Assembly: GCA_938084835.1 (NCBI GenBank) | Contig: CALKER010000005.1 | Span: forward strand, 1-64,000 | DNA: 64,000 nucleotides | Direction: 5' to 3' | DNA from: an uncultured Thermoguttaceae bacterium | Lineage (GTDB): Bacteria; Planctomycetota; Planctomycetia; Pirellulales; Thermoguttaceae | Part shown: positions 28,668 through 37,967 of the stretch, piece by piece | How the letters are laid out: each line of letters opens with the position of its first letter | Position numbering within the stretch: the stretch's first letter is position 1 | The notes under the pieces: model-generated | What the model was told of the DNA's origin: nothing | The model's database searches: none | The model's input: the letters and a program-made list of their open reading frames with translations, nothing else | Program-made: the position numbers and the translations under genes

Positions 28668-29809
28668 CCGAAACATTAGGGTGCTCGGCATTTGCCGGGG
28701 CATAACTATTAGGAAAAAAAGGCTAAGGTCAGACAAAAGGAGCTGAAGGAAAAAGAGCTAACTCTCTACCTCGGAAAAAGGGTTCAGGAAAAAAGGGCTA
28801 ACTATCAGGGAAACAGGGCTAATAAACAGGGTAATAAACAGGGTTAATATGTGAGGGGCAAAATAAGTGAGGCAAATCGTGCCAAGCTAGGAACGTAAAT
28901 TTCTTCGCGAGAATCGAGGAAGTTTTGGTCTTCGGTGACGACTTATGGGCCGAGTGGAATCAAGCCCCACCTTTGCTTATAGCTTCCTAACCCTCTTTAT
29001 CGGCAGGCCGGCAGGCGGATCAGCGTGAACTATCGGGATACGGCAGTAGCACATCCCTGCTGACTCTTTTCTGAGTTAACCGACCCGGAAAACCGATCGC
29101 GGAAAAATTTGTGCTTTGTTCGCAAGATTGATGCTTTTCGAAAGCTTTCTTAGTCGATCGTTATGAAATTAATCGTTCTGATGCTATCAGCAGGACTGAA
29201 GCCAAAGGGTCACTGGCTTCGGATATTGTTGTCGACTTTGCCCAAACAAAAGTCGGTTCGAAATCCATTCGCCAGGAGCTGCATCTAACGGAGGACAACT
29301 CCCAATTCTGGCTGGGATCGATCCCCGTTCTGGTTGGGCAATGGTCATGGTGGTATATTAAATGCCCCCAAGGCACATCTCAAAGCTTTCCTGGCTAATT
29401 GGATTTCCGTAGGGCCTTTTCCCACCCTTTTGCCCTTTCCTCGGTCTGACGCCGACAAGTCTTGGGGGTTTAAGGCCTTGCTCCCGCATCGAAGGGCATC
29501 CAAGTCATCATCGTGGAGACTCGGGCCACTAAGCCCCTTATTCCCCCGTGGAGGGAGCATTTTGGTGCTTAACCAGAGGATTGCTGAATTACAACCCTAT
29601 TGGGGGGCTTGGTGTCGGATACTTCTGCACTAACCGAAGTAGTAACCTTCCCAGCCTTTGGGAGCTCAAACAGGAACCCGCAGAAAAAGTCTGGGTCGAA
29701 GATATATCCGATCCGTTACAATTTGAACCATAAGTGGAGTGTCCGAACCGGAAAATTAGTGTGGTGGTAAACTCAGTAATATTTCGTTCAAGGAATCCTA
29801 CCTCCAGCG
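28668..29809. other. Spacer of 1.1 kb
   Basis: No supported gene. The first 200 bases are purine-rich and contain a short tandem array (28811-28848). Confidence 0.5.
28811..28848. repeat. Three copies of a 12-13-bp unit
   Basis: AAACAGGGCTAAT, AAACAGGGTAAT and AAACAGGGTTAAT follow one another without gaps. Related AGGGCTAA and AGAGCTAA words occur just upstream (28755, 28794). Not CRISPR-like: the units are contiguous, with no spacers. Confidence 0.7.
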
Positions 29810-32800
29810 ATGTTGAAAGCCCTTGAACTTTTCGGGTTCAAAAGTTTTGCGGACCGTACCCGGTTTGAATTCCCGAAGGGGATCACGGCCATTGTCGGGC
29901 CGAATGGCGCTGGCAAATCTAATGTGGTGGATGCCATCAAATGGGTGCTGGGCGAACAAAGTGTGAAGAGTCTCCGCGGGCAGGAGATGGCCGATGTCAT
30001 TTTCAATGGTTCCAGTACCCGTCGACCCATGAATGCGGCCGAGATCACTCTCGTGTTGGACAACTCCTTTGGAGTTCTGCCGATTGAAGCCACGGAGGTC
30101 TCCATCACTCGGCGTTTTTATCGAGATGGGGAGGGGGAGTATCTGCTCAATCACCAACCGTGCCGGCTGCGAGACATTCGGGACCTTTTGGGTGGGACCG
30201 GTTTGGGCACAAGTGCCTACTGTGTCATCGAGCAAGGGAAGGTTGACAGCCTACTGCAAGCTTCTCTGCGTGACAGGCGGACTATTTTCGAGGAGGCGGC
30301 TGGCATCAGCCGGTTTAGGGCTAAACGGGCGGAGGCGCTGCGTCGTTTAGAGCGGGTGGAGCAAAACCTGCTTCGCCTCCGCGACATCGTGGAGGAGGTG
30401 GAATCGCGATTAAAGACGCTTCGCATCCAAGCCGGTCGAGCCCGCCGCTTTCGCGAGCTGGAGGCCCAACTCCAAGATTGCCGCACTCAGCTTGCGGTGG
30501 CCGACTGGCGGATGATCACCACCGAATTAGACGAGCTTCGTGCCAAACAAGCGGAATTGGAACAATCTGCCGCGGAGCTAAAGGAGGAAATCACTGGGGT
30601 AGAGCGAGCCCTGGCTGACCAGGAAGAGCTCCTCCGCCAAGCAGAGCGTGGGCTTCGGGAAGAAGAAGCTCGCCATGCGGCGGCCCTGGCCCATCTTTCT
30701 GCCCTTTGGGACCGTTGGCCGGTGCAGTGGAGCCAAGTGCAAGAGATAGAAAATCAGCGTGCCCACCTCCGAAAGGATTTGGCCCAATGTCTGGGCGAAA
30801 GCTTCCGAATAGAGTCCCACCTTGCGACCGCAAAGGAAGGATTGAAGCTTGCCGGTCTGAGAAAGGCCACGGCGGATCGGGAGCTTGAAGAGGCTCTTTC
30901 GGTCTTTGCCCAGCTTGCGGAGGAAATCGACAATAACCAAAACCACATCGAATCGCTTCAGGAACAATCTCGGTCGTGCGGGGAGACGCTGGCCGAATTA
31001 GACAGAAAATCGGCGGTATTGCGAACCCGCTTGGAAGCCATCACGGCCCGGAAGGAAGACCTCAAGCATCAGGAGCTTCGGCTTCAAGAGGCGTGGCGTC
31101 AAGCGGAGTCCGAAGCGCATGAGTGCCAAGAGCATTTAGCCATCCTCCGCAACCGTTTGCGTGAGACGGAGCAAATCCTCGGGGAAAAGCGCTCTTCTCT
31201 GAGTGATCGGGAGGCCGAGGCCAGCCGCAAGCGCGAGCAGCTCGCGCGTGCCGAGCGTGAACTTGCTGCCACGCACGAAAGGATCAAGATCTTAGAGGAG
31301 CTACTTGCGCGTTTCGAGGGGGTAAGCCCGGGCGTTCAATTCTTGCTCCGCGAAAAACAGCTTGCGCCGGACAGTCCCCTTCAGGCCGTTTGGGGGCTAT
31401 TTGCCGATGGAATTACGGCGGCACCGGAGGTCGCGAGACTGGTGGAGATTGCCCTAGGGGGCAAAAGCCATTATTTGGTGGCCCGCCCTACAGAAGAGTT
31501 CCTGAACTACCTTGTTGAATGTCGCGAGGGGTTGGAAGGCCCCGCGGAAATCCTGTGGTTAGACAGCTCGCCCGACTGGCCGCCTCTACGACCGTTGTCG
31601 TTGGAAGATCATCCGGGGGTCATTGGCCGGGCTGATTCGCTGGTCGAAGCCGCCCCTGAGATTGCTCCGCTGGTTCGTCGTCTATTAGGTGGCATCTGGG
31701 TGGTGGATCGGTGGGAGAGGGCCCTGGTTTTGTGGAAAAGCCTTGGCACAGGCGTGAGTTTTTTGACACTTGCCGGTGAGTGGGTTGGCGGAGACGGGTC
31801 TCTCGTGATAGGTCCGCCGCGATGGGCCCCGGGTGTACTTTCGCGCCGCATTGAGCTGCGGACTCTTCAAGAAAACCTCACCCAATTGACGCTGCAAATC
31901 ACCCTCCTGCAACAAGAGCTCGGGAGTCTTTCGGAGGAAACCCGGGTTTTGGCCGACGCCATCGAAAACCTGGGAAGTCAACGTACCGAACTTGTGGGCC
32001 AAATTGCTGCCGCAGAAAAAGTGCTGGAAGAACTGTCGGAACGAGAGGCTGCCATTCGCTCGGAGGAAAAGCGATTACAAGAAGAAATGGCCGAGTTGTC
32101 GCGCCAGGAGCAAAATGTTTGTTGCCAACTGGCCGACCTCGCCGCCGAGATGGATGCGGTGCATCAACAAACGCAGCGCCTGAGTGAGCTGTTGACTGAC
32201 CGGCGGGCAGATCAGGAAAGATGTTTGCTTCGACGCACCGAGCTCGAACAGCAGGTGGCCTCACTTCGCAAGGAGGCTCAATATGCCCTGGAGGCCTTTA
32301 GTCAACAAGCGGCGGAGGTCGAAAGGCTTCAGCAGGTGCTTGTATCGCTGGGAGAACATCGTCGGCGACTGATCCAGCAAATTGCCGAAGCATTTGAGCT
32401 GTGGCGCCGGCGACATGTCGAGCTTTTGGCTTTGAGCGCCGAGCTGCGAGAGACGGCGCACGGAGTGGATGTGCTCAAGGAGCAGGTACGCTCGCGGAAT
32501 CGGGGGCTTCTTGAGCAGGAGGAAAAGCTCCGCGAACTTCGGCGAAGTGTTCAGGAGCTTCGCGCGCGCAGCCAGGGGCTTGAGGAACAGCGCCACCAGC
32601 TGGATTTAACCGCCCAACAGCTCACAAGTCAGCTGGGAGCCCTGGCAAGCCGATTCCGCGACGACTTCGGGCTGGACCTTGCGCAAGTAGCAGCCAACTT
32701 CGACGGGGAGGTTGCCATTGATCGCCAGGCAATTCAGACGCAGATCGAGGAGACGCGAAGAAAGTTAAAAAATCTGGGAAATGTGAACTTGGAAGCCCTC

Positions 32801-33457
32801 ACCGAGCTTGAGCAAATCGAGGCGCGGCATCAGGAATTGTTGGTTCAGTATCATGACTTAGTGCGTGCAAAAGAGACGTTTTATCGGATCCTGGAAAAGA
32901 TCAATGCGGCCAGCCGCGAGGTCTTCTTAAGAACGATCGAAGAGGTCCGCGTGCACTTTGCTGATCTTTTCCGCACGCTATTTGGTGGTGGACACGCGGA
33001 TATACTTCTCGAAGAGGGAGTAGACCCGTTAGAAGCCGGGGTGGAGATTGTAGCGCGACCGCCCGGAAAGGAGCCGCGAAGCATTTCCCTGCTTAGTGGC
33101 GGGGAGAAGACTCTTGCTTCTGTGGCGCTTCTGTTGGCCATCTTTCGCAGCCGGCCAAGCCCCTTCTGCGTGCTTGATGAAGTGGATGCAGCCCTGGACG
33201 AGGCTAATATCGACAGGTTTATCAAATTGCTGCAGGATTTTCCCGGTTGCTCTCAGTTTATTTTGGTGACTCACTCCAAAAAGACCATGACCTGTGCCCA
33301 AACCATCTACGGGGTGACAATGCAGGAGGCGGGTGTGTCTCGTCAAGTGTCCGTCCGCTTTGAGGACGTGACGAAAGAGGACTGGACCTTAGAGCATGCC
33401 TCGGCTCAGCCTGGGATGTTAGTTTCCGAGCCAACCGTCCAAACAGAAGCAGCTTAG
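29810..33457 (+). CDS. smc: Chromosome segregation SMC ATPase
   Basis: A full-length 1215-residue SMC protein. The N-terminal ATPase half has FKSFADRTRFEF and Walker A GPNGAGKSN. A first coiled coil runs to about residue 500, the hinge spans about 502-695, and a second coiled coil runs to about 1060. The C-terminal half has the signature LLSGGEKTLASVALL and Walker B FCVLDEVDAALDEAN. SMC dimers with ScpA and ScpB organise and separate chromosomes. No scpA or scpB is in the window. The start ATG has only a weak AAGGA about 13 bases upstream, but the protein begins at the expected family position. Confidence 0.96.
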   Translation: MLKALELFGFKSFADRTRFEFPKGITAIVGPNGAGKSNVVDAIKWVLGEQSVKSLRGQEMADVIFNGSSTRRPMNAAEITLVLDNSFGVLPIEATEVSITRRFYRDGEGEYLLNHQPCRLRDIRDLLGGTGLGTSAYCVIEQGKVDSLLQASLRDRRTIFEEAAGISRFRAKRAEALRRLERVEQNLLRLRDIVEEVESRLKTLRIQAGRARRFRELEAQLQDCRTQLAVADWRMITTELDELRAKQAELEQSAAELKEEITGVERALADQEELLRQAERGLREEEARHAAALAHLSALWDRWPVQWSQVQEIENQRAHLRKDLAQCLGESFRIESHLATAKEGLKLAGLRKATADRELEEALSVFAQLAEEIDNNQNHIESLQEQSRSCGETLAELDRKSAVLRTRLEAITARKEDLKHQELRLQEAWRQAESEAHECQEHLAILRNRLRETEQILGEKRSSLSDREAEASRKREQLARAERELAATHERIKILEELLARFEGVSPGVQFLLREKQLAPDSPLQAVWGLFADGITAAPEVARLVEIALGGKSHYLVARPTEEFLNYLVECREGLEGPAEILWLDSSPDWPPLRPLSLEDHPGVIGRADSLVEAAPEIAPLVRRLLGGIWVVDRWERALVLWKSLGTGVSFLTLAGEWVGGDGSLVIGPPRWAPGVLSRRIELRTLQENLTQLTLQITLLQQELGSLSEETRVLADAIENLGSQRTELVGQIAAAEKVLEELSEREAAIRSEEKRLQEEMAELSRQEQNVCCQLADLAAEMDAVHQQTQRLSELLTDRRADQERCLLRRTELEQQVASLRKEAQYALEAFSQQAAEVERLQQVLVSLGEHRRRLIQQIAEAFELWRRRHVELLALSAELRETAHGVDVLKEQVRSRNRGLLEQEEKLRELRRSVQELRARSQGLEEQRHQLDLTAQQLTSQLGALASRFRDDFGLDLAQVAANFDGEVAIDRQAIQTQIEETRRKLKNLGNVNLEALTELEQIEARHQELLVQYHDLVRAKETFYRILEKINAASREVFLRTIEEVRVHFADLFRTLFGGGHADILLEEGVDPLEAGVEIVARPPGKEPRSISLLSGGEKTLASVALLLAIFRSRPSPFCVLDEVDAALDEANIDRFIKLLQDFPGCSQFILVTHSKKTMTCAQTIYGVTMQEAGVSRQVSVRFEDVTKEDWTLEHASAQPGMLVSEPTVQTEAA

Positions 33458-33872
33458 AATCCCCGCAGGTCCTCGCGCCGCTTTCCACCTTCCCCAAAAA
33501 GCGAAGAACCAGCCCGCGGTCCTCCTGGCACCGCTTTAACCCACTGATACGGGCCCTTACAAGTACGAAACATCCTTTCGTGCAAAGTCCTAGATAGGCG
33601 GCTTTACAATGCCGAAACTCTTTCTTAGGGGAGAACTGAGGGCTCCGCCCGATCCCGAGCGTTTTTACGGCCAGTACGGGAGGGACCTTTCCTGGCTACG
33701 TCCGTCGGCGGTGGGGGTTGACCTCTTATCATCACTTAACACAAGAATTGTTGCCGGGATGGTGCGTAGTTTGTCCACACGGAGAATGGTCCTTGCATCT
33801 GGGGACCACCGCAAATCGAAACTGGCAGGAAAATGAGACCGAAACTCCCCACAGCGTCAAAGAGGCGTTGAT
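33458..33872. other. Spacer between convergent smc and purB
   Basis: About 415 bases. No gene or clear intrinsic terminator is visible. Confidence 0.4.
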
Positions 33873-35303
33873 TTAAACCTTAACCTCGGCGGATGTCCCC
33901 AGGTCATGAGCGAACTTCTTCCGTATTGGCTCGACAATCTGGAGGATGAATTGATCGACCTGCTGGGGAGCCCGCCCGATAAACCGTTGGGGGTCCAGGA
34001 GGCGTTCCAAATCAAGCCCGGCAAAGGCCGGATCCGCCGCAAGTCGGTCCAGGAGGTCATTTTCTGCCCCTTCGGCTTTAATTCGGTAGGCGGCCATCTG
34101 AGAATGTTGACGAAGTCGCTCGTGCAGCTCTTGTCGGTCCCCGCCGCGGGCCACCGCGGCCACAAGGATTTCTTCGGTAGCCATGAAAGGAAGTTCCAGG
34201 CGGAGATTCCGTTCGATCACTCGTGGATACACGACCAGCCCTTGCGCCACATTTTGGCAGAGGATGAGGATAGCGTCTACAGCCAGAAAAGCCTGAGGAA
34301 GTACCAAACGCCGGTTGGCACTATCGTCCAGCGTGCGCTCCAGCCATTGTGTGGCCGCGGTCATGGCGGCGCTTGTTTGCAAGCTCATTACAAATCGGGC
34401 CAGACCACAGATTCGCTCGCACCGCATGGGGTTGCGCTTATAGGGCATCGCCGAGCTTCCCACCTGAGTGGTTTCAAACGGCTCTTCCACTTCTTTGCGG
34501 TGGGCAAGAAGCCGGAGATCCGTGGCCATTTTGTGTGCACTTTGAGCAATCCCAGAAAGAAGATCCAAGATGTGGCCATCCACCTTGCGGGGGTAAGTCT
34601 GACCGGTGACAGGGTAACTATGGGCAAAGCCCATCTTTTCTGTGACCCGCCGGTCCAGTTCTTCCACCTTTGTGTGATCACCCTGGAATAGGGCAAGAAA
34701 GCTTGCTTGCGTGCCGGTTGTTCCCTTGACACCCCGGGCCTTAAGCTTCTGGAGGCGATACTCCAGATCCTCCAAGTCCATGACGAAGTCGTAAGCCCAA
34801 AGACAGGCACGTTTGCCTACGGTAGTGGGTTGAGCCGGCTGAAAATGCGTAAAACTTAGGCATGGCTGATCGCGCCATTTTTCGGCAAAACGTGCTAGCG
34901 CATCAATCACATTCACCAGTCGGCGGCGCAGAAGAAGAAGTGAGTCGCGAATAAGTATGAGGTCGGTGTTGTCCGTAACATAACAACTGGTTGCCCCAAG
35001 ATGAATAATGCCCCGGGCCTTCGCGCAGAGGTCACCATACGCGCGGATGTGAGCCATCACATCGTGCCGGAGCTCTCGCTCGTAGCGGGCTGCCGCTTCG
35101 TAGTTAATATCCTCCACGTGTTGACGCAGTTCCTCCAGTTGCTCTGGGGTGATGGGAAGCCCCAGTTCGGCTTGCGTTTCTGCTAACAGCAGCCACAATT
35201 TCCGCCAGGTGGAGAACTTCCGTTGTGGTCCCCAAAGTGCTGCCATTTCGCGAGATGCATACCGCTCGATTAACGGATTGTCGTAATACGTGGTGGTGGT
35301 CAT
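33873..35303 (-). CDS. purB: Adenylosuccinate lyase
   Basis: A 476-residue fumarase/aspartase-superfamily enzyme that releases fumarate from SAICAR and adenylosuccinate in purine synthesis. The superfamily signature [15 protein letters not shown] is present, as are the [10 protein letters not shown] and [15 protein letters not shown] segments. Length and motif wording ([10 protein letters not shown]) are closer to the longer, eukaryote-type adenylosuccinate lyases than to the 430-residue Bacillus type, by memory. The ATG has GGAGGG 12 bases upstream. It stands alone, convergent with smc. Confidence 0.93.
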   Translation of the reverse strand: MTTTTYYDNPLIERYASREMAALWGPQRKFSTWRKLWLLLAETQAELGLPITPEQLEELRQHVEDINYEAAARYERELRHDVMAHIRAYGDLCAKARGIIHLGATSCYVTDNTDLILIRDSLLLLRRRLVNVIDALARFAEKWRDQPCLSFTHFQPAQPTTVGKRACLWAYDFVMDLEDLEYRLQKLKARGVKGTTGTQASFLALFQGDHTKVEELDRRVTEKMGFAHSYPVTGQTYPRKVDGHILDLLSGIAQSAHKMATDLRLLAHRKEVEEPFETTQVGSSAMPYKRNPMRCERICGLARFVMSLQTSAAMTAATQWLERTLDDSANRRLVLPQAFLAVDAILILCQNVAQGLVVYPRVIERNLRLELPFMATEEILVAAVARGGDRQELHERLRQHSQMAAYRIKAEGAENDLLDRLAADPAFAGLDLERLLDPQRFIGRAPQQVDQFILQIVEPIRKKFAHDLGTSAEVKV

Positions 35304-35502
35304 TGCTTGTGGTGGCCCTCCAAAGATAAAACCCCAGGGTCTTCGTTCGGCCTGTGGTCGCTGCCAACGTCACTGGGGTTGAAGAGTTAAACTTTTTCGT
35401 CATTCGCCACACGGAATGGGGCCGTGACGCCTCCCCGCGGCAGAGCTTAAGCTCAAATTGCGAGGCCAGTGTTACATCCCGTGGCACGACGTGTGCCCAT
35501 GT

Positions 35503-37479
35503 TTATAGCGAGAGCAGGAAAGCAACCAAAGCCTCGATTTCCTCATGAGACAGGCTTTCCACAGCACCGTGGGTAGCGCCGTGCTTGCCCTGACGGAAGA
35601 GGCTTTCCAGGTCTGTGTAATGGCCATCGTGCATATAGGGGGCTGTTCGCCAACATTCCACCAGGGTGGGCGAAGTGAATTCATCCCGGTCGTCGTACTG
35701 ACCGCGGGAGCCGACATTATGCAGCCGGCTGTCGGTATACAGGGGCTCGGGATGGCACTTAAAGCAACCCACCCGCTCGCTGAAGAAAAGCTCCCGGCCG
35801 CGGACGGCTTTCGGGGACAGTTGTCCGTTTACAAGATGGGGACTAGGGACCGGCTGAAGTGACTGGATGTAAGCCACCACGGCGTCGATCTCTTCCGGAG
35901 GCCGAACAGCAAACTGAATGTGGACGAATCCCGCCTCCACTGCTGCCCGCACATCCGGTCGCACCCCGGCAGCCATGAGTGGCTGAGTGAGATGGGCAAA
36001 AAGCATCGACCGGGTGTTTTTCGGATTCCCCAGACCATCGTTCAACAGATCCCAATTCAGGGCGTCTGTCCGAGCATCCGGATGACAACTGGCACAGCTT
36101 TGCCAATGTTGGAAACACAACCAGGCATCGTGGAAGTGCATTTCGCCCCGCCGCACGATCGACATTTGCGGCTCAGGCCCCAGCGGGATGAGTTTCACTT
36201 GGTGCACAGGCGGCGCGTCCAAGTCCACAACGGCAAGTTTATCGCTAAAGTACACGGCTACGTAAACTTTATTGCCGGCAACGCTCAGGCCCCGCGGGCC
36301 ATTGGCCTCCGTGGGATCGGCTCCCAACCATCCCCAAGGCCCACGACCTTGAAGGCGGATACGCTTTCGAATGTCCACCAAGAAGGCCAAATCGTTGGGA
36401 ATATCCGCCTGGATCACGGAGGAATACAAATGGCGGTTTTCAAATCGCCCAGCAGCCCGAGCCGCTTCCATGTCCACCGGGACGCTAGCGATCTTTTGAT
36501 GCAGGGCCTCCCGGTCGATCACGCTTATCTCATGGGTCCCAGCATGACTGACACAAATGAATTTGCCATCGGGTGTGCAGGTGACTGCCCACGGGTTGGC
36601 TGCGCCTAGGTCCACCTCATCGAGAAGTACCGTGGTCCACCATTTCTTCGACTCCAAATCGATGATACTTAATGCATTGGTGTTCATCCAGCCGCGCTCA
36701 AGCTGCGTCGTGGGCATTTGGTAACGCGAGAGAAGATGGACGACATAGGCGTGCTTTCCGTCGGGAGCTACACAGATGCCGCGGATGCTTGTGCTACCGT
36801 TGGGTAAACGCACATGCTGCACTTCAAGCGAAGTGGTATCGATCAAGCTCACGCAGCCGGCCACATCGTAGCTATCGGCTGGAGCCACCGGCAAATGGTT
36901 GGATACCACCACCTGCGACCCATCCGGCGTAATGGCGATCCCCACAGGTTCGCGAATAACGCCGATGGCTTTAAGGATCTCACCGCTTTCCGCGTTCACA
37001 ACCAGAATGTTGTTCTGAAATCGGTTGGCCACGAATAATCTTTTTCCGTCGGGGGTCACTGCAATGGCTGTCGGGCTGTGACCGCAGGGAAACTGACGAA
37101 CCACACGCATGCTGCCCAAGTCAACGACTTGGATACTTCCCTGTCCTTCCCCACACGCGACAAAGAGCGTTTGCCCTTGAGGATCGAAAGCGAAACCACC
37201 AGGTACGGTAGGCAGGTTCACACGGGCGCGGACACTGTTTGAGTTACTTTCCACCGCCAACACCGCTTGGGCGTCCCGACAAAGTACGTACACGGTGGCG
37301 CCGTCTCGGCTTACAAGAACATCCCACGGGCCGAGATAGTCCGCCGCCATACTCGGCCCAGTAAACCCTGCGTAAGCCACTGCCGCCACTAACAACGTCC
37401 TAACAGGAATCGAGGAGAAAATCCCCCGTCTTACCGCCTGATTTACGCCATAATCTCTTGGCCGCGTTTGCCGTCCCAT
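35503..37479 (-). CDS. YVTN beta-propeller fused to di-haem cytochrome c peroxidase-like domain
   Basis: About 658 residues from the ATG at 37479, which has AAGGA about 9 bases upstream. A signal peptide (LLVAAVAYAGFTGPSMAA) is followed by YVTN-type blades (GFAFDPQGQTLFVAC, AIAVTPDGKRLFVANR, GIAITPDGSQVVVSN). From about residue 460 the chain turns into a MauG/cytochrome c peroxidase-like part with two haem c motifs, CASCH and CFKCH, and the family segment APYMHDGHYTDLESLF. It probably works in the periplasm, as an electron-accepting peroxidase or in oxidising a substrate bound by the propeller. This architecture is frequent in planctomycetes. The frame opens earlier (37587) but only the later part looks like a signal peptide. 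Confidence 0.88.
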   Translation of the reverse strand: MGRQTRPRDYGVNQAVRRGIFSSIPVRTLLVAAVAYAGFTGPSMAADYLGPWDVLVSRDGATVYVLCRDAQAVLAVESNSNSVRARVNLPTVPGGFAFDPQGQTLFVACGEGQGSIQVVDLGSMRVVRQFPCGHSPTAIAVTPDGKRLFVANRFQNNILVVNAESGEILKAIGVIREPVGIAITPDGSQVVVSNHLPVAPADSYDVAGCVSLIDTTSLEVQHVRLPNGSTSIRGICVAPDGKHAYVVHLLSRYQMPTTQLERGWMNTNALSIIDLESKKWWTTVLLDEVDLGAANPWAVTCTPDGKFICVSHAGTHEISVIDREALHQKIASVPVDMEAARAAGRFENRHLYSSVIQADIPNDLAFLVDIRKRIRLQGRGPWGWLGADPTEANGPRGLSVAGNKVYVAVYFSDKLAVVDLDAPPVHQVKLIPLGPEPQMSIVRRGEMHFHDAWLCFQHWQSCASCHPDARTDALNWDLLNDGLGNPKNTRSMLFAHLTQPLMAAGVRPDVRAAVEAGFVHIQFAVRPPEEIDAVVAYIQSLQPVPSPHLVNGQLSPKAVRGRELFFSERVGCFKCHPEPLYTDSRLHNVGSRGQYDDRDEFTSPTLVECWRTAPYMHDGHYTDLESLFRQGKHGATHGAVESLSHEEIEALVAFLLSL

Positions 37480-37967
37480 AGACCTCATCCTTTCTTTGAA
37501 TCCCGAACGCATTTCTATAAACTCCGGAAAGATTTTTTCGAAACCCAGAAGGAATTGCGCCTGGCTAGGAATCTTTGAAACCTCCACCCTCAGAAGCGCC
37601 GAACGTTCGCTTCCGCGAAATCCGGGTGCGCAGCAAGGAAGCCTTCATCCCCGGAAGAGTCGAACTCTTCCGCAAGCGACCCGGTTTGCTCTTGGTGGAA
37701 ACCGCTTGGGATCACACCGTCGATACTAGCAACATTTTGGCCTAAGTGGAGTTGCCTCGCAACTAAAAAGCCTCAACTTGGGGACTGCGGCCCAGAAGGA
37801 GGGACTTTCCCGGCTAAGGGGCAAAAGGTTAAGGTTCTGCGCGGCATTCCCAGAGCAAGTAGGACTTGTTCACCGAGTGATTCCCTATCCACCGAACTAA
37901 GCTAATTTCAGATGCGGGAGGAGTTAGCACTTACAATCCGCGTGCTACTCCTTGTTTGAGAGGGTCA
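37480..37967. other. Spacer
   Basis: About 490 bases between two minus-strand genes. I see nothing supported in it. Confidence 0.4.
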